NCBI GenBank assembly: GCA_030490835.1
Contig: CM059977.1
Span: forward strand, 10,382,765 to 10,446,764
Direction of reading: 5' to 3'
Length of the DNA stretch: 64,000 nucleotides
DNA from: Annona cherimola
Lineage: Eukaryota; Streptophyta; Magnoliopsida; Magnoliales; Annonaceae
A model generated the notes under the pieces. That model did no database searches. It was not told where the DNA came from and was given only the letters and a program-made list of their open reading frames with translations. Numbering within the stretch: the stretch's first letter is position 1; each line of letters starts with the position of its first letter. The position numbers and the translations under genes are program-made. Below are positions 12,320 to 25,240 of the stretch, piece after piece.

Positions 12320-15300
12320 TTTTAAGAAAAGTTCAAATATAGTTACAACCTTTATCCATAAGTTCAAATATACTCATCAATTATTAAATATTTCATGTAT
12401 ACCCATTAGGTAAACCATAAATATCAGATATACCCAGTTCCATCCCAAGCCGTCCGTTAGAGCACAGTGACTAATGAGTTGAAAGACAAATTTACCTCAA
12501 ACCTTAGGCTCGGTTTGAAGCCCTTGACGCCATTTGAAATTCCGAAGTTGTGGCCGCCACTTGCAGAAGAGCCGACACACAACTTATTAGACCACCGCTA
12601 CCCATTCTGCCAAAGGAACGAATTCGGAGTCAATTAAATAGCAATTTGCATTTCCTCCTTTCTTGTAATTGTTATCCTGCTCAATTCAAATGAGGTGTTG
12701 TAAACAATCACAAGGTTTTAACTTTGAGAACATTTCTAATTTTTCACCCCATGGATTTTGCATTATCATCCAACCATCTCACCTTCCCCTCCTCTTCCTC
12801 TTATCTATCTTTCAGAACCCATCTTTTCAAAACCTTTGCACGAGCATTCCTCCCTCTCCATGCTCCCAAATATCATCCTTCGGAATCAATTTCCTTGCAA
12901 TTTCAGTTTCTCCATCCATCCTCCGAATCTCATTCTCTTTCCATCCAATAACCAACTATCGAGGACCAATCACCACAGCTGAAGCTTTTGGAGAAGAATC
13001 CCTGCTATTTAATCTCCCACACAGCTTCTTGAACCGTAACGAAAGCTCGCACTTCAAACTCGTCAGAAGCTTTACTTTTGACTCATCCCACACAAATCCA
13101 CAAACAAAGGCTTTTAGCAAATCCATTAAAAAATTCCTCATTCCACAAAAGTCAAACAGCATTTGAAAAAAATAAAAAGTTCACATCCAAACATTGAATC
13201 GAACTCCATAGCAAAATAATAAGAAAATTTTCAAATACAAAAGCATTTTAATACCTCCTCCCACGCAACTTCTTCAATGGTAACAGAATCTCCCACTTCA
13301 GACACCTCAGAAGCGCCACTCTGCTACCAAGACTTGCGTCTGAATGCACAAGGAATGAAAATATATCACGCAGCATTGGGGGTAATTTTGTCATTTTAAA
13401 GTAGAAACTTCCGTAACCTGCTTACATAACGGGCATCATCATCATCATCATCAGTCATTTCCCACCTAGGTGGGGTCGGCAGCATGGATTTCATTGTATT
13501 ATTCTTGGCGACTTAAGACTAAATTTTTTGTAATTTATAATATTTTTAAATCTTATTTAATTACTTTTATCCATTTTTTTTAGTCTTCCTCTCATTCTCT
13601 TACTATATGCTACTTGGATAGACTCCGTCCTCCTAATCAGTGTCATTTCAGGTCTCCTTTTAATATGTCCAAACCATCTTAATTTATTTTTTCACATTTT
13701 ATTATTAATCGGTCTCACTTTTAGATTTTCTCGAATTATTTCATTCTAATTTTTTCTTTTCTTGTTTTACCACTCATCCACCTTAACATTCTCATTTTCA
13801 CTATGTTCATTTTATGTATATGTTATTCTTTAACTACCCAACATTTTGCAACATAAAACATAGCAGGTCTAATTGCAATCTTATAAAAAAAAATTTAAGT
13901 TGATTAGAACTCGATGGTCATATAAAATTCCTAACGTACTTCGTCATTTCTTCCATCCTAATTTAATTCTATGTATTATATCTTTCTCAATTTTTCCGTT
14001 CTCTTGAACTATTGCTCATAGGTGTCGGAAGTGATTAGTTCTTGTTAGTACTTGATCTAAAATCTTAATTAGTTCCTCGTCCAAGTTCTCACTATTATTA
14101 AAATTCATATATTCAATTTTTGTGAGACTAATTCTAAAACTATTAGATTTTAAAGCATCTACCCACCTATTTAATTTTAAATTTAGTCCTTCTCTAGTTT
14201 CATCTGTTAGAACAATTCATATGTTATTCTAATTCATCTGCAAATAATATACACCAAGGTACTTCTTTTTGAAGATGTTTAGTAATTTCATCTATTACTA
14301 AGGTAAAAAGGTAAGGACTCAAGACTGAGCCTTGATGTAAATTTTTTTTAATTGAAAAAATATTAGTATCTCCACTTATGGTTTTCGCATTTATAACAGC
14401 CCCCTCGTACATATCTTTAATAACATCGATATATCTGTTATTAATTTATTTCTTTTTCATCACTTGTCATATTAACTTTCTTGGTACTCCATCATATGCT
14501 TTTTCTAAATCAATAAAAATCAAGTATATGTTCTTTTTCTTCTCCTTATACTTTTTAAATAGTTGTCTAAGTAAAAAAATAATTTCAATGGTTGGTCTTT
14601 CTGACATAAAATCAAATTAATTTTCAAATACAATGATTTTTCCGTTTTAGTCTATGTTCAATTACTTTTTCCTATAATTTCATAGTATGACTCATTAATT
14701 TTATTCTACGATAATTTGCACGATTTTGAATATCTTCCTTATTTTTATAGATTGAGATTATAGTACTTTTCCTCTATTAACTTGTCATTAATTTTATTTT
14801 TATAATCTTATTAAAGAAATTTATTAACCATGTTGCACCTACATCTCTCATGCACTTTCATGCCTCGATTCGTATATTATCTGGGTCAAAGGTTTTTCTT
14901 GTTTTCATTTTCTTTAGAGTTTCATTTACTTTCTATATTCAAATTTTTAAAAAATAACTAATATTCCTATTTTCTTCTCTATTTAAACTAACATCTAATG
15001 TTAAATGTTCTTATGAGGTATCATTTAGTAAACTTTAAAAATAAGTTTTTCATTTTTTTTTTAATTTCATCATCTTTGACTAGAACTCTTTGGTCTTCGC
15101 TTTTAATACATCTGACATGTGCTAAATCTTTGCCTTTATTTTCTCTTAATTTAGTCAACTTAAAAATACCTTTTTCATTTTGTCTAGTTCCTAATCTGTC
15201 ATGGAAGTTGTCATAAGCTTTGCATTTAGCATCACTTATAATCTTTTTAGTGGCTTTTTTTTATATTTTGTATTGTTATAAGTTTTTATCATTTTTATTT

Positions 15301-16712
15301 CTCTGTTATGTTTTAAACTTTTCTTGTTTATCATTTATAGCTTTTTGAATATCTTCATTCCACCACCAAGTTTCCTTATGTGAGGATCTACCATTTTTAT
15401 ATATCCCTACAATACTTTATCCTACTTCTTTTATATTAGTTGTCATTTTATCCCACATCATTCTTTTACTAAAGTTTCATGTTGTTTTCTTTTAAATTCT
15501 AACATTTAATTTTTAGAATTATATTGTCTTTAGTTTTTATTGACTCGTAGGTATATTCATCGCTTATCATCTATGTTAAATAGCTAAGCTCTCACTAAGA
15601 TAATCTTATAATTAATACAAAGAAATCTATCTAATTTTCTTATAATGAAGAAATCTATTTTGCTAGAATTTGTCCCACTCTTGAAAGTTATCAAGTGTTC
15701 ATCTTGTTTTTGAAATAAAGTATTTGTTATAACCAAATCATATGCTATAGTAAAATCTAAAATGGCATTTCACATTTCATTCCTTATTCCAAAGGTGAAA
15801 CCTCCGTAACTTCTCTCATATTCTGCATACTCCTTTCCTACATGTCCATTTAAATTTTCACTTATCACAACATTTTCTTTGTTAGATATCCCTTGCATTA
15901 TACTGTCTAAGTCTTCCGAAAATTATTTTTTAATTCTATTATTTAATTTTACTTGTAGTGTATAAGCACTAATCACATTTATGACCTCTACAGTTAATAC
16001 AAGTTTTGTTCGAATAATTCTATCATTTACTCTATTGATATCTACAACTTTATTTTAATTTATTTTTCACTATTATCCCTACACCATTTCTATTGTCATT
16101 CTTTCTTATATACCATAATTTGAATCCATTAGCCTCTTTAGTCTTCTGTCCTTCCACCTAGTCTCTTAAAGGCATGCTATATTAATTTTTTTCCTTCTCA
16201 TAACATCTACTACTTTCATACTTTTTCCTGAAAGAGTCCGAATATTTTATGAGTCAAAGTGGACTTTGTGTTTTAGTACTACATTTTTCCCTAAACCACG
16301 TTTATAAAAGCATGAAAACTTTTGTCAACTCCTCGCCACAACCGAACATTGTCGTGGTGCATCACTTCTTGAGAGACGTCTTCGCAACCCTTGTTCATTT
16401 CTCACTATATCCGGAACGCAATGTAGCGCATCACTTCTAGGGAAACGCCATAACAACCCTTAATCATTTTTTACTACGGTCGGGATCCATTGCAACGCGT
16501 CGCTTACAAGGGACGCTCTAGCATTAACGACTTTTAACAAGAGAGATGACAATTATTTTTATAGCACTAGCTGCTAACCTACCAGTGGTAAAATAGAAAT
16601 GCTTACTCACAAGGTTATTTACATAACGGGTATATACGAAATATTTAATACTCGTGGGCATATTTGAAATAATGGATAAAAGTTGTGAGTATATTTAAAA
16701 AATTTCTCCTTT
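12320..16712. mobile_element. Mutator-like TIR element carrying an inserted RTE LINE
   Basis: About 95 bp at 12320-12420 (AAATATAGTTACAACCTTTATCC, then ATTAAATATTTCATGTATACCC) recurs inverted at about 16612-16712, where the reverse complement reads AAATATACTCACAACTTTTATCC, then ATTAAATATTTCGTATATACCC. Long TIRs built of AATATACCC words are common in plant MULEs. Without the 3.2-kb LINE the element would be about 1.2 kb. The interior at 12430-13420 has no recognisable transposase. It may be captured or filler DNA. The TSD is unclear because both flanks are T-rich. Confidence 0.6.
13434..16618 (-). mobile_element. RTE-type LINE, nearly full length but decayed
   Basis: This non-LTR retrotransposon lies on the minus strand. 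A 12-bp target-site duplication TTACATAACGGG flanks it exactly (13422-13433 and 16619-16630). The 3' end (low coordinates) has the RTE signature: CCGACCCCACCTAGGTGGG next to an (ATG)n microsatellite tail at 13434-13452. Recognisable minus-strand pieces, 5' to 3', are GKSMKVVDVMRRKKINIAC and ETRWKD (endonuclease, about 16250-16150), NRNGVGIIV (about 16080), NLNGHVGKEYAEYERSYGGF (about 15850), HLITFKSGTNSSKIDFFI (about 15690), KETWWWNE (about 15370), and RT motifs MYEGAVINAKT, LHQGSVLSPYLFTLVIDEIT and PWCILFAD (14412-14230). Many stops and frameshifts make it inactive. At about 3.2 kb it is close to full length for the clade. Confidence 0.9.
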
Positions 16713-17346
16713 TTAATTCAAGCATGATTGGTATACAAAAATTAATAATAATAAATAAAATTAATTGGTATGCAAATTAATTTGAAGAAAATTTCACAAG
16801 TTGCCTAGCGCGTGAAACCAGTGCAGTGGGATCATCGCAGTTATCATACGGTAAAGTCAGAGCATTCGTAGTGTGATGACTGGTCAGATAATGCGCGAGT
16901 GTTATTATTATTATTTTTTTAATAGCTTGCAAGTTGTATCAGTCCTAGATGGCAGAAATAGCCGATGCTTCGAATCCGAGGAATTTACATAGGAACCCTT
17001 TCAATTTGGGCCATGGTCTGAAAATGGACTAAAAGGGACCTCATTCAGTTTAAAAAAGATTATTGATAGCTAGCTGTAAATCATGGGAATTAAGACAAGG
17101 ACTGTGCCTTTATCCGAGGGATTTCATATTTACAATTTTTAGTTCAACGCCATCTCCCAAACCCCTTTAGATTTTACAAGTAGCATAGCAAGAGGCAAAC
17201 AGTACATCTAAACCATGTCTTTTAGCATTCTGATTCTGCTTCTTTGACCTATTTTCCTTCTGATTCTTCACAGAGGGAGAACAATTTAAGCTGCGATCAA
17301 ATCTAAGACTTTTGTGGTTGGCGAAATGCAAATGTTCAAACTCCAT
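16713..17346. other. 3' flank of the Raf-like kinase
   Basis: The stretch after the kinase stop codon, reading the minus strand, probably contains its 3' UTR. A (TTA)n-like short run is at 16903-16915. No exon is recognised. Confidence 0.4.
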
Positions 17347-20300
17347 TCATGGTGTGTTCTTTGTCTTCCTCAGGGGCAAAATCTGACGAAGAAAATTAAA
17401 TTTCCTCCTTGCTCGAGCAGATGTCTCTGTCACAGTCATGCCACCAGGCAGTCCCGAAGCAGTTTCTTGTTCTGGCGGTGGTGCCGGAAGTGCGAAGAGG
17501 AATGCATTGAGCATGCGGATGATCTGGCTGAAGCTTGGTCGCATGTTTGGATCTTCAACCCAACATGATTGTATTATATATACAATTTCTTGAGGCATGT
17601 CCTCAGGAAGGCTAGGTCTAGTTTGCTGTTATAGATAAGAGAACGGAAGAACCTGTTAGGATCACGATAAAGCGGATTCTTCAACTGCTCATGAGTCATG
17701 ACAAAGAAACGGTATTTTTATTAGAATCAAATATTTTCAAAAAAAAATTTTACACATTGCAGAGCTAGGTATAAAATCAACAACTGAAATTTTTAAACCA
17801 ACCAAACCTAAAATGCGAGCAATTATCTCCTTTAAATAAAAAAGGTGGGAGCTTTATCTCCCATGAGTATAGGTCCCTAAGGTGGATCAAAAAGGTTTTA
17901 GCAATGCTGATTAGAAGACATCAAGTGTTTAACTGAATACTAAAACCTCGATGTAAGAACAAGTAAAAGGGGGGCTATAAGCCGAAAACCCAGCACAGGT
18001 CCAGTAAGTACATGTGCTGGGAGCAGTGGCTGCAATCAGTCCTAAACTGTAGCTTCTGACACAAAATGGCCACTCTCAGACTCAATACAAAATTTTCACA
18101 TTGAAAGCCTAAGGTTTCACACTAATGCACCATGAGCTGGCCTCTGATGTGAGTGAGTGAGTAATTTGATCAAATCACATCAACTCATAAAAGTAACCAG
18201 CCCTACCCCACTACACTCAAGAAAAGGAAAAATGAAGATTAATCAAGCTTTGTAACAGAGCTCCATCAGAACATTTATAACCCCGTTCAAATGGGCACCA
18301 AGTTTGATTGTTTTTATACAACGCGAAATTATTTCATAAATTTATATATATATATAACAGCATTCTACGAGTGCAGAAGCATCAGTAAAGCCGAAATCAC
18401 AGGAAGTAAGATGAACGGAATGTCTGGAAAATGTAGACTGGGATAGGTATACCGCAACCTTAAAAGCAGCAGCATATGCAGCTTGCAAATTGGACATGCC
18501 CTCAAATGGCATGCGGTTGGTCAACAACTCCCACAGAACTATACCAAAGCTGTAAACATCCACTTTGTTGTTGTAGTGCTTCTTCTCACCATGTCGAAGT
18601 GTCACTGTGCTGTACAACTGCATTGTACAAACCAGGTCTCAATAAAGGTAGGTTTCAAAAGCCAAAGGCGCAGAACTACCAAAGCAACAGTCCAACAAAG
18701 CAAAGAAGGGCAGAATAAACATACAAAGCAAAAAATGGCAGAATGAACATAACTCCCATTAAGACTTATAAAATAAGTCACAAATGCAATCATGGGCCTA
18801 CGTAGGGAAAATAATCACCATGGCTAGTATCGCTGGGTGAATAGTTTTTTTCTTTTATACATACATACATATATATATATACACACACACACACACAGGT
18901 ATATATAAGTCAAAACTTACCACAATACAATTCAAAGCCCAAATGCACCTTTGGCAACTAGCTTGTTATATGCTTCGCAAGGCTGATTTGTCCTTTCTCA
19001 GAGCTAGACTCAGAGATATCCTTACAAAGTCGGGCGAGCCTGGTCTTAACTTTGATTTTTTTTTCTAGATGGCCAATTTCAAATCTAAGCTTATTCAATT
19101 CATGCTTAAACTCGGGACATTGAGCCAACCACGTGACAGTACCACAGCCTGACAAGCCCCCTACCAAAACAAGACACTGAAGCATGTAACCAAAAAAGTA
19201 AAGAATAGACATAACAAAGAAAATCAAAGCTAAATTCTCTCTGGGAAAGTTGCACTGTTATTTTCCATGACCAGGAAGTAAAGAATAGAGAAAAGAAAGA
19301 AAACCAAAGCTAAATTCTCCATGGGAACATTCACGCTGTTAATTTCCATGAACATAAGCCTCATTTAACACCTAGAAGATTCTCAGTAAATATAACTCAA
19401 CATTCCAAGATATGAATCAAGACACAATTGACTTCAAAAGGTGGGGGAAAAGCACATATCAAAGGTTAAACAGCAACTACTAGCATCCAATGACACCCAA
19501 AAAGGAAATTGAATGCTTAGATGTGTTCACCAAATGACATCCTGCAGAACCAACTATTGAAATTAAGTCTATACATTCAACACATTGAAACAACATTGAA
19601 ACATTACAGACCTCAGGAGCCATCCATCGGTAAGTTCCAGTTTCAGCTGTCATCATCTCAGTCACGGATTCTTCTCTTGCAAGTCCAAAGTCAGCCAATT
19701 TCAGTGACTTGTGATTAGCTGTCAGTAACAAATTATCTGCACCGGCAAGGCATTATCAATGGAAGACCACAAAATATTTTTAAGTAAATAATGGAGACAA
19801 GTATGCATTTAATTATTAGAGAATATCTTGAGCAACTCAAGATAGAAATTTGCAAAAATGAGAGCAGCTAAACTGAAATTAGTGATCAGATCTCCCCTAG
19901 TAATTAGTGATGTTTCTCTTTTTGAATTCTAAATGGAAAATGCTCCAGCAAAAAAGCCATGTAGTGCAGCAAAAGTATGTTGAACACAAGGTTTCGCAGT
20001 CTTCCTCTCTGCAAGAGAAGGTAACTTCTCAAGCTACAAATGATCATGAGATGACTTGAGATAGTTTCCAGCATAATACTGAAATCAATGACAAGTTGGA
20101 TCAGGTCTTTTTGGTCAAAAAAGATGGACTACCTCTTTCTGCATCAATTTTTGGCAATAAAAGAAACATTTGCAGGTTATGTATGTGGGCCTCTCTCCCC
20201 CATTACACATCCTCAAAAAGGCTATTGACTTTCAATTGAAAGGATCAAAGGAAAGCTCTTAGCATGGAAAAGTGATACTCTCCATGGTGTTGACTGTACT

Positions 20301-22471
20301 GATGGTCCGACGACGAAGGAAGTGTAGAAGTGAGGAAAAGTATGTAATAGGGATAATTTAGGAAAAAATAGTAGTTGAGTGAGAAATGATTAAAATATAG
20401 GAGTAAAAATGGAAAAAGTAAGCAAGATAGTTAAGATGTCAAATCAATCTTGAAAAGTGTGTGACGGGAGAAATGGGAAAGTGGATTTTCCACCTCCTCT
20501 GTTTACCAAATGAACCCTTAAAAAAGCGAAGCACTAGCAATTCTATTTCATTTATGACTTGTTTGGCCACTCATTCATAGAGAAAGACGCGTTTTTAGAT
20601 CCTCCCATCAGCAACTCGGCTGGGAATCCCCTTTTAGCTTACCCCAATGTGTATACATTTTATATGCTTCTAAAAACATAGAAAAAGCACTAAAAGTGTG
20701 TTAAGCTGAATAAACCCTAGCTTTTGTCCAATGCAGCAAGTTGCCTTTCTGAATCAAGAGAACAAAATCCGTGAATGATATAAATATGTGACATAAGTCG
20801 AAAAGACCAGTTAAGATAAAAATATGATGGAAAAAACATTAACAAAATCGATTAAATTGGTTTACATTTCTAAATCAACAAAAAATAATTATGGCACCAA
20901 GTAATAGAACATCAAAAGGCATTTGGATAACTGAACTGTGGAACAAAATGAGATGGAGCAGAGAAGACTTAAGGTATCAAAAAGAGCTTAGAATTTAAAT
21001 AACTTCTGTTGCATGGAATGGAAGAAAAAAAAATCTCAAATGTGGTACCAGGTTTAAGATCTCTGTGTATAATCCCATTGGCATGTAGACAGTCCATGGC
21101 TTGAGCAATATCAAGGGCAAAACCTATCGCCACACGAAGATCCAGTTGTCTGGGGCGGATACTAATCAAATACTTCCGTAAAGACATCCCAGGCAACAAC
21201 TCTGTCGCTATCACCATAAAAGGATCCTTACAAGCTCCAATGAACTGCACAGAAAAGGGCATTGCCAAAAAATGAATTACTAGTTTAAACACCAATAGGG
21301 ACACAAGAAGGGAAATGAAACGGTTTTCATGAAGCAAATCAACAAGCTTGGCAAGCTTGGCAAATTGGACCTCACCAAATCCAGCCACTAGCAAAATACA
21401 CAATATCAACTAGAAAAGCACCTTGACAAGGTTCTGATGTTTCACTTTAGACATCATTGTAATTTCTCGGGCAAAGCGGCCTTCAAGTGCAGCTTTTTCT
21501 TCTGGAGTGCTGCCACTATTTAGAACTTTGACAGCCACAATTTGATCACCATACCTGTAAAATTATTTTAAAAAAAAAAAAAAGTTAAAAAGCAATCAAT
21601 CTAGGCTATCAAAATGTTGGTATTAGCACCTCAGAATGTAGTTAAGGGTTTGTCTTATTTTTGCACAACATTTAATAAAGGCTGCTCACAATATTCTTCA
21701 TTTGCTTATAACTTTGATCAAGCATTTGCTGGGCCCGAAATGTTTTTTAAAGGGAACGCATGCCCAGTTCGTGCATGGTCATGTTGGAGCTCCAGAGTCC
21801 AGACAATTACATTGCCCGGGAACTAGATAACTGCTAAACAGCCTGCTGGTTATAATTGCTAATATCGGTTGAATGCCAAAATACAAGGAATAGGCCAACA
21901 ACAAAACTGTTTGACTTGAACACAGTGATGTCATTTCTTACCATATGTTATTGCAAGTTACATACAGTAACCATCTAACATGAACAAGGTAGAAGAAGAA
22001 ATACTAGGACAAATCATTCATAGCAACATCAAATATTTAATTAGACATACATTAACAAAATTCCAAATACTATTCTGGATAACATAACATTCAAGAAAAG
22101 GGGGTCTAGAATTCATTTAATCACGTGTGAAACACAAATGAGAGATAAGAATGTACTTGATATATGTGAACACTTTTTGAAAGCATGCAGAAGCACAAAA
22201 GAAATGAATAATTCGATTTACTGAAAGTTAATGCTTACTTTCCTTCGTAGACTTTGCCGTGGGCCCCCTCTCCAATCTTTGACCCTACAAACAGTAACCT
22301 TGGGTCGATGAGCAGTTTCTCATCGATGCTGATCCGGGGCATTGAAATTGACCCATTCCTTCTGATTGAATGATTGTCAATATGAACGCCAGCGTTGGTC
22401 ACTTTTTCTAGTCTCAAATGCTTTGATTCCCCTTCTCCCCCACTATTCTTGATCACCTCATTGCAACTCAT
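17347..22471 (-). CDS. Raf-like MAPKKK (group C) protein kinase, 6 coding exons, 374 aa
   Basis: Coding exons on the minus strand are 22239-22471, 21422-21554, 21049-21244, 19612-19736, 18459-18617 and 17347-17625. All introns are GT-AG with matching phases, and the total is 1125 nt. The kinase core is complete: glycine loop GEGAHGKV (67-74), VAVK lysine K87, HRDLKPDN (catalytic Asp184), DFG (203-205), [10 protein letters not shown] (APE 227-229), [20 protein letters not shown], and the conserved [13 protein letters not shown] near the end. The N-terminus is only about 55 residues and has no ACT or PAS domain. The C-tail is basic ([20 protein letters not shown]). Tyr/Ser/Thr specificity cannot be told from sequence. 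The ATG at 22471 is the first in-frame Met. An open frame continues upstream without another ATG to about 22528, so a longer non-AUG or spliced N-terminus is possible but less likely. The final exon begins [16 protein letters not shown], as in the family. Confidence 0.93.
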
Positions 22472-23769
22472 GTTTTGGAAGAACAAAAGAACAGAACCTT
22501 TGGAAATTTCTAATTCTAGAGTAGACACTCAATTTTCTCTGCCCACTCGTCCAGCAAAAGATATCATGGTTTTTCCCCCTCAAATACGTGACTATTTGCC
22601 TCTCAACGGCGAAAGTTCTTCATAGCCAATAAGATTCATCAAATACGAAACTACCATCCCACAGCATCAAAACCGCATTCTGCTAAAAGTTGCCGGGACG
22701 CTTTCTCTCAAAACAGTACATACAGATCGAAGAGTAATCTTGTTACATAGACAGGGGCCCGGCCACATCCCAATACAATCCTCTTTCCACAAGTATCCGC
22801 AACTCTACACTCTCTACTTAATCACAGAAATCAACTGAATCCACTTCTCCAAATTACACATATGTCTACGAAACGAGTATATCAAATTGCTTCCTTTGCA
22901 GAAATTCAACTCATTCTGGCTCAGCTAGTTGCTTTTCATTGTCTTCAACAGGATCATCACCATTTTTCAGGAAAAAAAAAAAAAAAAACTGTGATTATCC
23001 CCGCTCAAAACCGTCAATTTCGTTCAAGACTAACCAATATGCTCAATACCGCCCTTGAGCGGCGACAGAAATCTACACCTGTTTTTCCAAAAATAAGATT
23101 TACTCTATTTCTTCTGATCAGAAAACTTAAACACGAGTCCAGAGAAGCACGATAAAAAAAAAACTATAAGACCACAGCCGATTCACACCGAACTGTCACC
23201 AAAATCGAAAATTTATAAATAAAAAAAATTCCGATCGCGATCAAAAGGGGGGAAAATCCACCAGAGAAACTCACTGTTCCTGGCCTAATCAGAAGCAACA
23301 GGAGCCCGACTCCATAGAAAAGGCTCCAGGAAAAAATCACGATCGTCTCTCCCTTATCAGCTGGAACAAAACCCTAAGCCAAGAAAAATCTCTTCCTCAT
23401 GCGGTGCCTCCCTCCGTGCCTCCCTCAATCCGGCCGCGTGACACTGCAAATGGGAAGCGTTGGATAGAAGATATTCCTAGGCAACTGAGCAGCGGCAGTG
23501 AGCCTTTTATATTGGGGGGAGACCGTTTCTCCCTGTCCATCCGAGTCTGGATAGACGAACCATGCAATCTTCTCCGACACGTGGCGTGTGCGGCCACCAG
23601 CTCTGAGCCTCTGCGCCCGAGAAATCAATAGAGACGGGCCATGCTTCTTCGGCTAGGCCGACAGAGTACGAGAAATGGCTTTTCTACTCGGTAGGTTGGG
23701 TTAGACTTGTTATAACACAGCAACACTTTAATCCAAAAATTTTAAGTCTGAGAGCGTGTTTGTGAATAA
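22472..23769. other. 5' UTR and promoter region of the kinase gene
   Basis: Upstream of the kinase ATG on the minus strand. The segment at 23280-23640 is GC-richer and contains CACGTGGC-like promoter words (23577-23585), so transcription probably starts there with at least one 5'-UTR intron. Exact borders are unknown. Two A-runs (22972-22988 and 23153-23163) are simple repeats. Confidence 0.4.
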
Positions 23770-24048
23770 GGGTGTGGTTGGGAATGAATAAAACTTTTGA
23801 TGAAAAATTATAGAGATGAGAAGTTGTCAAATGATATAATATGATAGGGCTAATGATGAAGAATAAATAGGATAAAGTTGAAATAAATAGTTTTGTTGTG
23901 TTGGTAGTTGTGTAGAAATGATTGAAAAGTAAGGTAGTTGTATAAAAAATGTGAAAAATAATTAAAAAATAGAATAGTTGTGGAGAGTGAAAAGTTTTAG
24001 ATTGAAAAGTTTTAAATTGACAACTTTTTGTTGTTGCCAAACACACCC
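23770..24048 (+). mobile_element. Tourist-like MITE with TAA target-site duplication
   Basis: This is one of the cleaner copies (279 bp): GGGTGTGGTTGGG at left, CCAAACACACCC at right, and TAA on both sides (23767-23769 and 24049-24051). Its body, with TAGTTGTGTAGAAATGATTG and AGAGTGAAAAGTTTTAGATT, can serve as the local family reference. Confidence 0.88.
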
Positions 24049-24051
24049 TAA

Positions 24052-24313
24052 ATAAAACTTTTGATACAAAATTTTAAAGAGTATAAGTTATCAAATGATA
24101 TAATATAATAAGAGTAATGATGAGGAGTAAAGAGGATAAATTAAAATAAATATATTAGTTTTATGGATAGTTGTGTATAAATGATTGTAAAGTATGGTGG
24201 TTGTATAAGAAAGTATGAAAAATGATTAAAAAATATGATAATTATAACAAGTAAAAAGTTGTAGATTGAAAAAGTTTTAACTTAACAGTTTATAGTCATT
24301 GTCAAACACACCC
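24052..24313 (+). mobile_element. Second, adjoining Tourist-like MITE copy
   Basis: This copy directly abuts the previous one. It starts inside the family body (AATAAAACTTTTGATACAAA) without a left TIR and ends with CAAACACACCC at 24313. It is either a tandem duplication lacking the left terminus or an insertion into an adjoining copy. Confidence 0.75.
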
Positions 24314-24556
24314 AAAATTTTTTTCTGAATAACAACTTTATTTTTAAAAAATGTGTTGGAAAATCAATCACTAATAAGATGTTTATTTACCTCATGCATT
24401 CAAATTATATGCATCAATTTGAAGTCAAATATCATGCTTGCAGTGGTCAAACTCTTATCCTACTTTGATTAATGTTCCATTTTTAGAAAAAAAAAGAGTC
24501 CATTTTGGTAACATATAAAATTAAAAATATAGAATTTTTACAAACACGCCAGGAAG

Positions 24557-24986
24557 GTTTGGCCAATATTACACCTGTATCCATAAGTTTATCGAAATTG
24601 CAAATATACCCATATGAAATTACAAATGTGTCCATTCCGTTATGGCGCCGTTAGATTTTTTTGTAAAACAAAGAAAATACCCTCTAAACCTAGTAATGCA
24701 GTTGCAATAGTTTCAAATATTAAAGATATATTTAGCATTTTTTATTTTATATATTTTATTTATCCTACTATTTTAAATTTTTTACAAATATGCTTACAAT
24801 ATTTACAAAAAATTGCAAGTATATTATTTATCTTGAAGAGCATTATCATCATTTTACAAAAAATTTAATGACATATTAATAGAAGGAATATGCTTGTAAT
24901 TTTATGTAAACCTAATGGGTGTATTTGTAATTTTGACAAACTTAAAGATACAGATGTAATATTTGTCAAACTTTATAGACGTATTT
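24557..24986. mobile_element. Mutator-like MITE with long TIRs
   Basis: Left arm: CCAATATTACACCTGTATCC, then AAATTGCAAATATACCCAT. The right arm in reverse complement reads CAAATATTACATCTGTATCT, then AAATTACAAATACACCCAT. TIRs of about 60 bp surround about 300 bp of AT-rich non-coding DNA. The arms resemble the TIR style at 12320 but are a different family. Confidence 0.65.
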
Positions 24987-25071
24987 ATAAAAATTTCCAA
25001 AAATATTTTCATACATCTGCACACTTTTGACATGATGTAATATCTTAATTATATAGCTATGTTAACCAAAC

Positions 25072-25240
25072 ATTGCTCTGTTGGTCACGATATTTGTGCA
25101 AGGGGCGTTGTGTTCAGGGGTTCAATTCTCATGATAAGGTTTCGTCCCTAAGTGTGAGAGTTATTGATCTCTCATGATAGGGAGTGTTTGATCTCTTATT
25201 TTGTTCTAAGTAAGAAAAATTGTAAAAGGATACCTAGGGG
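25072..25240 (+). mobile_element. SINE-like element, tRNA-derived head
   Basis: The head has GCTCTGTTGGTCACGATA (A-box region) and GGGGTTCAATTCTCAT (B-box), then GGTTTCGTCCC and a body with TTGATCTCTCATG and TTGATCTCTTA. The architecture parallels the SINE at 8066 (GTTGGT, GGGTTCGAATCCCAC, GGATTTCGGCCC), so both are likely members of one diverged family. The 3' limit and target duplication are not clear. Confidence 0.5.

Noticed and set aside
12669..13166. 165-codon plus-strand open frame
   Set aside because: Composition is Ser/Phe/Pro-rich and irregular, it matches no family I know, and it lies inside a TIR element.
20300..20520. MITE copy in a kinase intron
   Set aside because: Shares loose words with the Tourist-like body (GAGAAATGATTAAAATATAGG, ACCAAATGAACCC) but has no TIR pair; too diverged to annotate.
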